Of a stretch of 64,000 nucleotides of DNA, positions 9,691 to 22,346 are shown piece by piece. The notes under the pieces are model-generated. The model saw nothing but the letters and a program-made list of their open reading frames with translations. It was not told the origin of the DNA and searched no databases. Where the stretch lies: contig OX421966.1 of assembly GCA_949128115.1 (NCBI GenBank), positions 35,481,042-35,545,041 on the forward strand, in the 5' to 3' direction. The stretch comes from Anaspis maculata (lineage: Eukaryota > Arthropoda > Insecta > Coleoptera > Scraptiidae). Within the stretch, counting starts at the first letter, position 1; each line of letters starts with the position of its first letter. Position numbers and translations under genes: made by a program.

Positions 9691-11595
9691 CTTCGCTAAC
9701 AGGCCCGCAGAAGCACTCGGCAGCGGACGTGACAAGTCGGGAGCGGACGGCAGCCCAGGAGGATTGGTCCAGGTACCACGGTCAATCTCCGGCGATATCC
9801 TCCATTCCCAGCAAATCGGAATATTTTATTGCATCCAAAACGATCGCGAACGGTGTATAGACAGCTCAGGTAACCTGAGAAGTGCGCTGGAATGTGACCG
9901 GCGGTGCTAACACGTGTGAATCGGAAGGTGGCAGGCGGCCGGCGGTAGTATGGCGCGTCAACACAGCAGGAGTACGGCAGCAACTAACTGGGTCAAAGTG
10001 CGGGTGCTTTACTTCATATGCACCAATTCACCATTTCGTCGGACGTCAGGCAGGAACGGTTATTGAATGTCGATGAGGGGCCAGTAAATTATGTTATAGA
10101 GCTTCGCGGGATTTACACGAATGAATTAAATAGCTAGCGACATCTTTTAATGATGCCTTGACTCTGAATATTCACATTCTCATACCTCGATTTCACGGCT
10201 TTGAATTATTTTCCTCCGGATTATTTTCGGCCCGCCAAATGCGGGTGGCTTCAGGTTACATCATTGAAATTCAAAAAAGTCCGTTCTATCGGTGTACAGA
10301 CTATAGTCGAGAAGTAGTCGTCGTCAGCAATTACTGGAAATTTTTGTTCGAAACGTCGCGTCCCTTCGGGTGGGAAGTTGGAATTACAGAAAAAGATTGA
10401 AAATAATTCGGAGAAAATTATTTTCAGCCGGAAAATTCCCGGGAAATTTGAAAAAGTTGTTGGAAAATGTTCAAGAACCAGTTACCTCTTGTTTAGGGAA
10501 AAATGGTTAAAATCGGTCCACGGAATAAAAAGTTGTAAAATTTGCAGTTTTTCCAGAGAGGAAAACTCGGCAACCGTTGATCCGATTCCGAAAATTTTTC
10601 CTCCAAAAATTAGCTCAATCTTTTCTCCAACTTTTATTCGCAACATGTCTGCACCTAAAATTGATATTTCGTGGAGCCTACCGCATGTAGAAGTTTGCAT
10701 TGCGTTTTTCTCAAATTCACGGAATGTGCAAATTTCATTTTGAAAAAATTACCGTCGGAAAACCGGCACGGTGTCGACTTTGAAAATGGACCTGCACGAC
10801 GCCTAATCCAATTTACTTTCGATATCAGTTGAAATTTTCCAAAAAAAGTCGATCCCCAAACTGGAATGAATTTTTGAGTGGAGTCCTGCTACAAAAGCGA
10901 GTCGTTCTGGTCAAAACACCGGCGAGAGCCCCTCTTGAGTGGCAACGGCTAGGAGAAATTTTGAAAATTCATTACGCCCAACTGGATAATGGTGGAAAAC
11001 TGCAACTGCGGCCTTAATTCGAATCTTTTGTTGTGTTGCTTCCTGCCAAATCTGGTTCCAATCCATCGGAATCATCGGATTGATTTTGAATAATTAACTG
11101 GTAAAGTTTTGAACTTCAACATTATTTATTATTTGACAGATGACTAAAATAAAATTTGCGGATTATCCGGAAATTTTTGCAAAAAAAGGAACACGCGTTC
11201 AAAGAACAGGAACAGTGTAAGTCTCTGGATGTTGTTGTATTGTTGGTTGCCTACATCACTTCAGTGGAAAATCAGAGCAGGTACGGGGTACAGTGACAGT
11301 GACTCGTGACTCACCAACAAAACAATGGTTGCGCAATGTTGTGCGTAGGCTTGAGATAGGCACCGCAAAGAAGAGCAGTACGATGTAAACAATTCAACTG
11401 CAAATAAACTATAAGTGTGATCGTGATTTTCCCCTCGGTCGGGACTAATCATCGTGAGTAGAAGGCAACAGAGTTTGCTTCGTGGTTGTAAAAAGTGTTT
11501 ACAATGTTAAGTGTCATGGACCCGATTTCATTTGATTGCGTTGTCGTGGACGGCGGGAGGTACTTCTTGTTGCGGAAGTACCCATCGTCATCGTC
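9691..11595. other. No gene recognised
   Basis: The frames 9479-9910 and 10378-10743 on + and 9696-9983 on - are short, unlike known proteins and lack exon signals. The stretch 10380-10760 is A-rich on + with many GAAAATT words and may be a decayed repeat, but no second copy lies in this window. Confidence 0.35.
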
Positions 11596-12920
11596 AAGAA
11601 GTTTGAATATACTATTGGCGAAAATCAGCGGCCACCAGAAGGCGCTGAACGCAGTCAAACATGGTGGCCCAAGGGGCCTTGACAAATAGGTACCCAGCGC
11701 ACAGCCCAGCGCAGTAGCGCAGTAGCACTCGACAGTTGACAGTGCCCACTCCAAATCATGAAAATATTGACAGTTTTGACAGTTGAAAATTTTTTTGTCT
11801 TGTTTTCCACATCGTCGTGAATGTGAGCGAGTGAGTGTTGTAGTTTGACTTGAATTACTGCATTAGTATACGCCGATGGACACAATGCACAATGCAGCAG
11901 CAAAAGCCGATACGTAAGTTGGTGAAATGCTGGCCGAAAAATGCAATCTCTGAAATGTTTATTTACGTTACAGATGTTGAGTTGTGTGAGCCCCTTGCAC
12001 ACAAGGTGGAAATACTAAGCCCCCACAAGACAAGGCATAGGTACATCAGGACGCATCACGAAAATGAGCCAACAATAATTATTGTTTAGGCCAGAAAGAT
12101 GAACATTCTTTTGGAGTAATCGTACGACTCATACATTGACTGTGAAGTAAAATTTCAGTAGCTAATAAGCATTTACCGCTGTCTAGAGTAATAAAAATCA
12201 TAGTTTATCAAAAATAATTGAGTATTCTTCAATCATAAGTTTAATCATAGCTCATCGGTTGATGTTAGTGTTTCTACAATGGAAAATATTTTCATATCGA
12301 TTAAGTTGTTCTAAATCTGAACTGATGAGGCGAGTGACGGATTCTGATTTGCAGGCCAGGTATCTTCTCTCAATACCGCTGGCGTTGATCTCCAGGCTCT
12401 TCGGCTGCTCTCACTGGCTTATCGGAGATGGCTTCACGAGTTCACAACACTGTTCTAACAACTGGGCCACAGAACCTAGCCTCCAAATGGTTTTCAATTA
12501 TCCATTTATGAGACATAACGGTAGCACAAGAGTCTCAGTCGCAGTGAGCCCCAGTCACCCCACACACGATTAAATGACCTGCCTCAATCACTTCTTCGCA
12601 CTTTGTCGAGAGGGGGCTGATTTGGTCACCAACATGACCATAAATATTGGGCAAATGAATCTGTATTATCGGCATTTTCTAAAACAAAAATAAGTTAGAG
12701 ATACTGCAACGAAACTCCATTCCCAACGAGCCCCAGTTCTTAGCCCACTGCACAGAGTAGGCGCCCACTGTTACGCTTTCACTGACAGCTATCACTGTTG
12801 ACAGCTGTTGTGATGTAAATGCGCACTGCGTTTACTACCTATTTGTCAAGGCCTCTTGGGCCACCATGTTTTATTGCGTACAGCGCCACCACGCGGAAAA
12901 GATTTTCGCCAATTGTAGAC
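11596..12920. repeat. Inverted-repeat pair with 1.1-kb spacer
   Basis: About 11596-11696 and 12836-12920 are inverted copies. The left holds ACATGGTGGCCCAAG and CCTTGACAAATAGGTA; the right holds CCTATTTGTCAAGG and CTTGGGCCACCATGT. Weaker inverted similarity continues inward (CAGTTGACAGTGCCC on the left, CACTGTTGACAGCTG on the right). It is probably the terminal arms of an old transposon whose interior (11760-12730) no longer encodes anything recognisable. Confidence 0.45.
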
Positions 12921-13675
12921 AAAAAAAGCTGAACGACAGATGAATGACTTTTCAAATTGTGTAGAAGGCCCTTTAGGATTATCATTTTTGACAAGCCCAT
13001 GACAAAATGCCAGTGATTTTTTTTGAGTCACAAGACAACGTCAGTTGTGTCTTTGATTTCTTTGTAGCTATGGACCAGGAGTAGAAAGAAGATGAAGATA
13101 AAAATGGATCATTTCCACCGAGATTTCTACCCACTGTATCAACACGAACCCGCAACACGGTGACTTCGTGTTGGTTGATTCCATGTAATATGCTACGAGT
13201 ACATGGCAATGGCGGTCCGTTGCCTTTTGCTTGTAGGGAAATTCAAGGGGCTCGCAGCATGTCGAACATTGGCGAACGAATCGTCCTCTAGCATCTGGAC
13301 ATACCGTGATCTGGACAAAGACCATTTTAATCGATGCTTGATCTTCGGCTTCGGTGGTAGCTTTGCGTCTGCCAGAACCTGGTTGCTGTGCCAGCGTTGA
13401 ATTTTCCCGTCACCTGCACATAACGTTGTAGACCGTCCCTTTCCTGTTACTGAGAAGGTCTGCTACCGTCTTGTACGCGATACCACCATCCACAAGAGGC
13501 ATAATTTGCACCCCAACAGATTCATTGAACATTCTGTCACGTTTGACACAAAAAATGACAAAGCATTATTGGTTCTGGGTGGCATATTCTTGATGACAGT
13601 AAAGCTGATTCACAGGTCAAAAATTAGAAAAGTCATTCATCTGTCGTTCAGCTTTTTTTGTCCACAATAGTAACT
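12913..13675. repeat. Second inverted-repeat pair adjoining the first
   Basis: The left arm near 12921-12955 reads ACAAAAAAAGCTGAACGACA then GATGAATGACTTTTC. The right arm near 13634-13668 carries the inverse, GAAAAGTCATTCATCTGTCG then TTCAGCTTTTTTTGT. The arm is nearly identical over 35 bp and the interior shows no coding. It may be a small foldback element or part of a composite structure with the neighbouring pair. Confidence 0.45.
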
Positions 13676-13950
13676 ATACTTAGCTAATGTACAAAATAAT
13701 TAATATAGAGAAATTCGGGAAATCATAGCTCACTCGAATCACACTAGTGCCTAGTGCCTCTAATAAAAAATTTGCATGAGTAACTATATAATAGTTATTT
13801 TGTGTTATATATTTTATAATATATATTATTATAATATTTAATTATATATTTTTCAAAATTCAAACATGAGCGGATAGCCCCTAAACGCACACCTCTAAAT
13901 GTGCCTTTAGCTTAAAGGCGAGATATGAATACGGCCCTAAAACTCTATAA

Positions 13951-15413
13951 ACTCTAGTAGTTGCAGCGGCACGCTAGCAAAATGACCCTGATTCTGCAAT
14001 TTGTGATACTGCAATGAAATTTGGCATATGCAAACTACGTAGAATTTCAAGTGATTTGACCCGCAGCACTCAAAAATTTGTCCATTAGGGGGCGACTGGG
14101 GGCCCCTCCAAATTTCAAGATGTCAGAATTTTTACCATGCATCATTCAGTACCGCCCTATCTACCGTACAGGACCTAAACAACTTTGTTCTTGACCATCA
14201 TAACATTTTTCGTCATGTCAATTCCATTCTTACAGAAAAAAATTATTTCTTTGTCTGGTCAACAAATTGAAAAATAATTTTTTTTTGGACCACCAATAGA
14301 TTGTTAAGTAGTTTTTGTGCGATCATCGATAAATCCGCATCCCCTTGATTCATTTATGAAAACAAAAGTTTTGCTGTTCTATTCTTTAACGAAGGGGTGA
14401 CCTCAACTTACTATTATTTTCAACATTACCTTTCTCAATGTTTTACCCCGGTAAGTTTGATTATTGTTATACTAATATACAGCTTGAAGTTTTCTTCAAC
14501 GGTGTGGATGATGAAACGGCCTCAGATTCCACCTGGAAGCCGTGCATATAAATTTTTCTGCAAGGCCGTCAAATTTGGCATTTTTGATTTTCTACCGGGA
14601 GCGGCCAAAATGTCAATACACACCACTCCGCCCAAGAGCACCGGTTGCGGTACTTTCGCACCAACTCTCATTTCAGTATCACAAAATGCAAAATTGTTAG
14701 GCGTGAATATCGTTTTCCGCTAGAGCAAACCGGTGCTCTTGGGCGGAGTGGTGTGTATTGACATTTTGGCCGCTCCCGCTAGAAAATCAAAAATGCCAAA
14801 TTTGACGGCCTTGCAGAAAAATTATTATGTACGGCTTCCAGGTGGAATCTGAGGCCGTTTCATCATCCACATCGTTAAAGAGAAGTTCGAGCTGCATATT
14901 AGTATAACAATAATCAAACTTACCGGGGTAAAACATTGAAAAAGGTAATGTTGAAAATAATAGTAAGTTGAGGTCACCCCTTCGTTAAAGAATAGAACAG
15001 CAAAACTTTTGTTTTCATAAATGAATCAAAGGGATGCGGATTTATCGATGATCGCACAAAAACTACTTAACAATCTATTGGTGGTCCAAAAAAAATTATT
15101 TTTCAATTTGTTGACCAGGCAAAGAAATTATTTTTTTTCTATAAGAAGAATGGAATTGACATGACGAAAAATGTTATGATGGTTAAGAACAAAGTTGTTT
15201 AGGTCCTGTACGGTGAAGAGGGCGGTACTGAATGGCGCATGGGAAAAATTCAGACATCTTGAAATTTTGAGGGGCCCCCAGTCGCCCCCTAATGGACAAA
15301 TTTTTGAGTGCTGCAGGTCAAATCACTTGAAATTTTATGTAGTTTGCATCTGCCAAATTTCATTGCAGTATCACAAAATGCAGAATCAAAAAGCGTACCG
15401 CTGCAACTATAGT
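13951..15413. mobile_element. 1.46-kb foldback (palindromic) element
   Basis: The arms 13951-14643 and about 14730-15413 are inverted copies with few mismatches. The outer ends are TAGTTGCAGCGGCACGC and the inverse of TAGTTGCAGCGGTACGC. Inside, blocks such as TGACCTCAACTTACTATTAT near 14399 reappear inverted near 14956-14976. The 86-bp spacer 14644-14729 contains TATCACAAAATGCA, also present near the outer ends, so part of the terminal module was copied to the centre. No transposase is encoded. Transcribed on either strand it would fold into a hairpin with arms of about 690 bp. Confidence 0.75.
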
Positions 15414-15539
15414 GCAAGCGCACAGGCTTCCCAAAATTCAAACGTCCGACTGGAATCTGTCTGACCACGCATTTATCCCACACTGAAAGCAAACGCGCGA
15501 ATCGCCCAAAGCTCAATCGTCCCAAACTTTTTGCATCAT

Positions 15540-15665
15540 CCAAAGCTTTCACCCAAGGAACAGTAACAGACTTTCACCTCCAGACGGACGGAGTCCTCAC
15601 ACACCAACCGTCAGCAGGCTATATGACTACTGTGTCTGCTGAATCCAGCCAAAAAAAAGTGATTC
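15540..15665 (+). repeat. Dispersed repeat, copy 2 (partner at 3845-3960)
   Basis: It shares CATCCA.AGCTT, CCAAGGAA, AACAGACT and the A-rich end with the copy near 3.9 kb. No flanking duplication was found. Confidence 0.38.
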
Positions 15666-16108
15666 TTGTACAATTTTAATGCATTTCTGCCACATTTCAG
15701 TCGAAAATATGGCCAATTAGCGGTTCAAAGTGGAAATTTTTAGAAATTCGAGAAAAAATACAAAACTTATATTTTGAAAAACAATATGAAAAAATGAAAA
15801 TCCCATTTCGAGATACCTATCAAGTTCGCCTTCCCAAAAATGAAATCAGAAAAAACTGCGAATATTTCTTGAAAAGTTACGCGACGTCAAAATTGACCCT
15901 TTTGGCATTCCTTCCTTCAACATACTGTACATTATGTTTAATGTCAACGATGACGTTGCTCATATTGACCTCTTGTAGTTGAACAAACGATCTATCAGGT
16001 ATCATCGACATCATAAGAATCGCCCACTTTTTCCCCGAGATACTGTCATCTAAAAATGGGCAAAACATTTCAGTATCCCTATTCATTTGGGCGTAGTTTA
16101 TGGCTAGG

Positions 16109-16310
16109 TATACGCCAAATTTCAACTCGATCGGATCAACGGCTTGACAGTTATCGTGAGAGATTGCATACATACACGCTACACGCTCTAAAAACGGTCG
16201 CAATCTTCTTGAGGGCCCTCACAACGGATCTATCCGTCGCTATCTAACTTTTTCCCGCACGATCACAACACTTTCCCTTCTATTAGTGGGGTATCGGGAA
16301 AGTAAAACGG
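16109..16310 (+). repeat. Dispersed repeat also found at 22347-22560
   Basis: Both copies run from TTTCAACTCGATCGGATCAA (here) or TTTCAAGTCGACCGGATCAA (22.3 kb) through an ATCTTCTTGAGGGCCCTCA or ATCATCTTGAGGGACCTCA block to ACAACACTTTCCCTTCT or ACAATACTTTCTCTTCT and a GTCGGGAGAGTAAAA or ATCGGGAAAGTAAAA end. This copy lies just past the 3' end of the CFAP210 gene. The class is unknown. Confidence 0.45.
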
Positions 16311-16370
16311 CTGGTGTGTACGTGGGTATAGGTAACTACCTACACCGAAATTTATTGACCCAATACATTT

Positions 16371-18858
16371 TCATCTGTCAATTTGATGCTTGCAACGTCG
16401 TTTGGGCTTTTCGTCTTCAGTCAATAACAAATTTTCCGTTTTATATTGCTACAGAAAAATCAATTAGTTCTCAAGTTCTCATGTCTCAAAGTATAATGAC
16501 CTACCATTATGACCTTTTCTATGGGATAAGTCGAACGACCTTTGCTCTTGGCAAGATCCATGACCTCTTTGGCATATTCGAAAAACATGTTGTCTCCTTC
16601 GTCGAATGATACTTGCTGTATCCGCCGGTCTAGTATGATTTCTTCCTCGAGTCTCTGTTTCTTTTCGGCCTAAAAAAGAATCGTAGTTTTTGCTCTCCGT
16701 AATCATAAATGAATATAGCAACCATTTGATCCAACAGTTCCTGTCTGTATTCCAAGATCTTGGCCCATTTCTTTTTCAGTTTTTCCTTTTCGACAACTTC
16801 GGTCACCTCGTTCGTTTTGAACCTGTTCAACATCTCCCATTTCAGAATTTCTTCCTTTTTCCTTTGTTCCTCAGCAACACGTGCAAGATAATGCTGGTGG
16901 TCGGCAATCCTGTCCTGTTTTAGTTTGGCATCCAGTTCGGCTCTGGCACGTTTTTTCTCTTCTTCCCTGAAAAAAAAATCACGTTGGCATTAGTACACTT
17001 GTCAGTTTTATCGTCTAGAATTGATAGTTCTGCCAGCCAAGAAACTTCGAACGGTTTTCACACCGATGTGCACTTTTTAGCGCGCTTCTCCAAACGGTAA
17101 GACGTTTACCTATGTCCTCGCTTTGTCCGTCCGTCTATCTGTCTGTCTATCACAGCATCTAGTTCTAGACAAGGGACTTCTGCGGAAAATTTCAACTCCA
17201 AAGTAGCTTGTGGCCAAGGGACCTGAATGAAAAAAATCTTGACGAAATAACGATGAACAATTAGGTACAATAATAACAATGAAGTGTCGAGCGGCATCGT
17301 TGTTGAAGTTGCTGCATTTCAGAAGCCGGCTGGACTGGAAAGTTATGACATGTGGACAATAAGTTCTTATGAAAATACATGAACACATGTGCGAGGTTAT
17401 ATTTATAGAATTTTAACTTTCTTTTAATAAAAACTCAACTTCGATAAATAGCCATAATTAGGCACCTAACGGATTATGTATTGGCACCCGAACTAAGAAA
17501 AATGCATGGTCCATATAGCAATACACAAAAATAGTAGGTACCTAACACTAAAATTCTAAAGTGTGCATTTCCAGCTCTCTTTGCTGGGAAAACTTGCCAG
17601 GAAACCCCACTGTGCTAATATTATTGGTCTGTGCTCACTGACAAAGCAGTTCATTTCGCACGTTTTTCTAAGAAAAAAACCCTATTAGACAATTCTATTG
17701 GTCGATTTCAGGAGTCGATTTAAAAAGCAGCCAATAACTATAAAACTGCTATGAATCGGGACAGCGCAACTATAACTCGAAAACGCCATGAGCCATTTAC
17801 ATTGCATCTTTTTCCTTTTGAGCCGCCTGACAGATTTCTTCTTCTCTATCATCCTTCGCTTTTTGCATGGCCTCCGCCCGTTTGGCCAGCTCTTGTTTCC
17901 TGATAATCTCGGCTGCGATCAGCGCCTTCTCTTTGGCCTTTCTCTTGCAGTCGATGCGTAGCTTTGCTTCGTGGTACAAATTCGTCACTTCTTCCAGTTC
18001 TTTCTCTTCGGCGTGTTCTATCGCTTTCTTCCCATGCTCGTCCTCGATGTCTTTGCGTTTCTCCAACAGCGCTTCGTGTTTCTTCCGCAGTTTGTCTTGT
18101 AGTTCCCATTGCTTCAGCAGCCTCATTTCCTCGTCCGCTTTTTGGTAATCGATGATTTCGCTTGCCACACGCTTCTTTCTCTTTTCTGCTTCCTCTCGTT
18201 CCCTTTTCGTTATTTCTGCTTGTAACATTTTTCCATACTCAATTTTCTTCTGACGCGCCTCGATTTGTTCTCGTATCTTTTCCTGTTTATCTTCTTCTGC
18301 TTCGCGTTTATATTTTTCGACAATCAAAGCCTCTTCGGCTGCGTGATGCTCCCGAATAAATTCGTCGAATTTACTCTGCTGCTGCCTTTCGTACAGCGTT
18401 TCGGACATAATGAGTGCGCTGTTCAGTTGTTTGGGGAATCCGCCGCACATGTACATTTGCTTTCTGGCCTTCGCCACCAGATTCTTCCGGATGTTTTCTT
18501 GTTCCTCTTTCAATTTGTAAAATCTTTGTATTCGCTCGTCTTCCTTTTGTCCGATCTTTCCGAGGCGTTCTTGTTCTTTTTTCTCTCGTAATTTCTACGA
18601 AAATATTGAATCAGTAACGCATGAGAAGCAATAGCAATTGAATATTATGAATATGTTCAATACCTCGAGTGAATTGGGCCATTGTTTTGTCATGGCATCT
18701 GAACCGTCTTTCAGAGCTTTTTTGTGGGCAGCTTCTTTGTCCGCTGCTTCTTGGATGAGGCGTCTCCGGTCCAAATGGAGACCGATTCGCGCCCATTCTT
18801 TCGGATGAACGTAAAGGACCTCGTGAGCTTGCACGTTTGGTTTAGGGCACTTGTTCAT
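16371..18858 (-). CDS. CFAP210: CFAP210 (CCDC173)-like axonemal TPH-domain protein, complete, five exons
   Basis: Exons on -: 18858-18664, 18594-17801, 16966-16723, 16669-16514 and 16448-16371, with GT-AG introns of 69, 834, 53 and 65 nt. Phases agree throughout and the product is 488 residues (human CFAP210 is about 550). It is almost entirely charged coiled coil (E, K, R, Q), as in the trichohyalin-plectin-homology family of microtubule inner proteins. Diagnostic points: AMTKQWPNSLE at residues 55-65; RKQMYMCGGFPKQLNSALIM then SETLYERQQQ near residues 105-135, matching the family pattern ending in SALLL.E.L.ERE.Q; and near the C-terminus TYPIEKQYKTENLL. CFAP210 lies inside axonemal doublet microtubules, so in insects a sperm-flagellum or sensory-cilium role is expected. 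AATAAA on - at 16356-16351 follows the stop by 15 nt. Other TPH proteins (CFAP45, CFAP53, MNS1) are less likely alternatives. Confidence 0.75.
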
Positions 18859-20032
18859 GTTGTGACAAAAAAAAGGAACTGTTAAATCGATTACAGGAAC
18901 GTCATGTGGAAACTACGGCAACCGAGCAAAGGCTGAAATGAAATGGGAGAATTTGTCAACAGGTGGTCTTTTAACCAGGTGCAGTATTGGAAATGGAAGA
19001 GCTTTTAGGTAGGTACCTAGCTATTAGAGCTCACAGCAATTTTCTGACGAATTTTCCTTCTCTGTTTGTAAGTGAGGGGGAGAAGGCGCTACACTTTGCA
19101 CTTTGTCCGTGCGTCCATTTGTCTGTCCATCTCACTCCTCAGAAAACCTTTTTTATTGGCCTGGTCAAGCCAATATACATAGGTAGCTTACGTTCTAGGC
19201 ATCATCATATTGTTGTAAGTATCTGCAGGGTACCTATATCCTACTGAGACCCAGAGTAATGTGCCCATGTTAATGGCAGGAAAACCGCACTTGAAGGGTA
19301 CCTACCTGTAGGAAAGTAGTCGAGTGCTGGAAAAATGTAAAAAATATATTCTATTTTTCAAAGTATGAGGGCTCAACGGCTGACACTTTGACTTCCTTTA
19401 TTTCCGTTGAGCATTTGAAGAGATTGTGGTTCTTCGGGTTGCGAAGAAATAGAACATTTCAAAACGGCATCATTTTCAAATCTGAAGCAGTGTGAGAAAG
19501 AACATAATATCATTTTGGTATTTGCACTGTTAGAAGTTTGTTTAGGTTTAGGGGTTTTGGTGTAAGTATAGCCGATAGAATGAGCTTTAAACAGCAGGTA
19601 TCAAAATGAAGACCATTTCAGAATTAAAGATTGCAGGCGCAAAAAAAAATAGATATTCTGTTGCGCTCGAGGTTGCGCTCTTTTCTTTTCATTGAAACAT
19701 TCACTTTAGTCCGAACGTTAGTGGCAAATACCTTGCACTTTTTTACCAAACATTGTTACTTTGCATGCCTGTTGCTGAGACCACCCTGGACCAATCTGGA
19801 TGTGGGGACATTGGCGCAGATACGGCACAGACAACTTTATACATGGTGAAGTAGAAAAAAATTGTAGAAAAATCGTAAATCTTGAACCATAACCGATGAA
19901 CGTTTGTGAATCAGGGTATTGATGACGGATTTCATGCTCATGAAGGTGCTGCAAACAGTTTTGACATATCTTGAGGCGATTCTGAAATACGCCGCAAGAA
20001 GTGAAACTTCTTAATTTTTTTAATTTATATAT
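18859..20032. other. Intergenic, no gene recognised
   Basis: This is upstream of CFAP210 on the minus strand, so its promoter should lie near 18860-19000, but no core motif is convincing. TCCGTGCGTCCATTTGTCTG near 19107 resembles CCGTCCGTCTATCTGTCTGT near 17128, a low-complexity Tc/Gtc word shared by both places. Confidence 0.4.
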
Positions 20033-20190
20033 TGACGGCCTCGTAGCCCAGTCGGTCGTCTGCCGTCTGTGGTGCGGATGGCGCGGGTTCGAATCCCGGT
20101 AAGTCATGGATGTTTTGTGTTTGTTGAAAAATTTGCGTAGATATATTGTAATTCCTATGTAATAATTTACTGTTATCAATAAAAGGCGCA
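20033..20190 (+). mobile_element. Probable tRNA-derived SINE
   Basis: A tRNA-like head (GCCTCGTAGCCCAGTCGGTC, then a B-box GGTTCGAATCC near 20090) is followed by an unrelated AT-rich body ending in ATCAATAAAAGGCG. There is no proper acceptor stem or 3' CCA-compatible end, so it is not a tRNA gene. Target-site duplications were not found, so the borders are approximate. Confidence 0.5.
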
Positions 20191-22346
20191 AAAACTCCTA
20201 TGGCACTGATAAGCCGAGAAGGAGGAGAACATTAATTTAATTTTAATTTTTTTAGATTCAAAACTATAAGATCCTCAACTTTTTTCCATCGTGAGCGTCA
20301 TCTTCAAATTTGCTTGATTGCTCTTCCAATTGAGGTCTCCAATTTTCCGTTGTCTCTCTTTACTGTGACGTCATGCGTATAAGAGATGGTTAATCGAGGT
20401 CATTGGGCGCTTCCCAATAAGGCGTATAAGGACACAATTCGACACATATGGGCACAATTTGACACAGCTAGCGTTCCAATAGCAGTAATAGCACCACATG
20501 TCGACACAATCGAAACATTGGCGAGGCTGGAGTTTGGAATTGAGCTGGCAAGTGCATTTTGACATTGTGTATCCGTCTCGTCGCAGTTATTGGAAAGCGC
20601 CCTATGTTTCTTGAGATATGACATTTCGTTTCTGACAATGGGAAATTTCTCGAATCTGACAAGCGCTCTGTCGTGTATTTATCTGATTTCAGCATGGATT
20701 TCATGATTTCACTTGTTCTTACCCTCGTTCTCACCGATAAGTGTGTTATATGTAGTGGAATAGTGGAAAACTGTAGTAGATGCTTACAGAAATGGTTCAA
20801 GGGTGTTGTGTCGCTCTATGCGAGTGCGAGAATAAGACGAATACACCCGGCATAATCATGCACCGGTTCACGAAAGACCCAAACTTGATGGAAGTGTGGC
20901 TGCACCAGCACCAGCAGGGATCACGCTGCACCAGACAATGCTTGATGTTTCTGCCAACATCGTGAAGCGTCGTAGGTTGACAAAAAATCATTAATGCCAT
21001 TTGGATTACTTCGTAATTTGTAGCCTCTTGTGAAATTGGCTTCCACGTGCATCTTACTACGAAAAAACTTTCTTGCTTCGTCCATTAAAAACTCCCTTAT
21101 GGGCTCTAGTGACTTTCCCCACATGATAATGGGAACAGTATAGCTAACCGATTCAAAATTCCCGCAAAAGTCAGAAACGAAACGTCCAAACGTCATAAAC
21201 GTGAAAACGTCAAAGGTGACCTCGAAAAACCATGTATTTTCTATCTCCTAAAATTGGAAAGGTCAATTGTTATAAAAACAACAGGTGACAACTTTATCGG
21301 AAACACACAATCGTTTTATTATGAAAAACCAGGTCCTGTTTCGTTTTCTTGATTTCTCTCAACTTACGTGACAATCATGACCAAATGGAACTTTGGATCG
21401 ATGAGATGTTTGCGATATTGTAATCCACTTTATTTTGTGAAGCCAGTTATCAAATTTCATCATCATCATCAGCCAAGTGGTGTTCTTTTGGCAAACAGTT
21501 GGACAAAAAGTTTGCTTCGATTTTTCTGAAAAATACAAAAACGGCGGGGTGATGTCCCCTCAAACCTCGCCTTAAACCCAATTGAAGAGAATCTGTTACC
21601 AAAAATGCTACCAATAGGGCAATTGCATGATGTTGGTTCAGCTTGTCGCCACTTGGTGGCTTTGGTTTGGTGGTACAGTGCGCTTGAGCCAGATCCAGAT
21701 TATCGATTACTTTCGTTTGTTTATGTTTTGCAAATTGCAAATAAAAGTCGAACAACGGCCCATCGCTTCTTCAGGGCTTCAGTGGTGGGGAACTTGTAGA
21801 ATTTCATGCCATTTCTGTTTTGTTGAATTTTGAGCGCGGTGTGGCACACAACATTTATAGGGCATTTTTCAGCGTCGACAATATAGAAAGATGAGAAGAG
21901 AACTGATGACAGCGGGCAACTGGTGTGGCGAGAAAAATGTTAATTTATTCAAGTGCTAAAATCACGCGATTGACAGTTATGACACACGATTTGGCGATTT
22001 GCAATACCAATTGATAAACCTAAAGTCCCCAGATGGCAAACGGCGCCGCGAGCGCCCCCTACATGCAATCGCCCTATTGATACTAAAGGAGTTTGGAGGA
22101 ATGTATTATGTAGTTTAAAGCTAAAGCGAAATGGATTGTTCCATCCCTATAGTTCTGCAGGAGGGCGGACGTCAAAAATGTTGCTACAGCTTATATTTGA
22201 AACGTTTCTGGCCATAGTCAACAAAAACCGTGTCGTTTCAAGAGAGACATATTGCAAGTCAAGTCCCGTGATATATAACTTCTGTCATTTTTTGATAGTG
22301 ACATTTCCGTTAGACAGATGACAGCCAAAAACTAATGCATAGATAT
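20191..22346. other. Intergenic, no gene recognised
   Basis: Only short frames occur, for example 20921-21196 on - and 21450-21755 on -, without recognisable domains or splice context. CATCATCATCATCAG near 21461 is a short microsatellite. Confidence 0.4.

Noticed and set aside
20033..20110. Possible tRNA gene (B-box GGTTCGAATCC)
   Set aside because: No pairing acceptor stem and no discriminator end. It continues into a SINE-like body.
20921..21196. 91-codon frame on -
   Set aside because: No known motif, no upstream or downstream exon. Likely chance.
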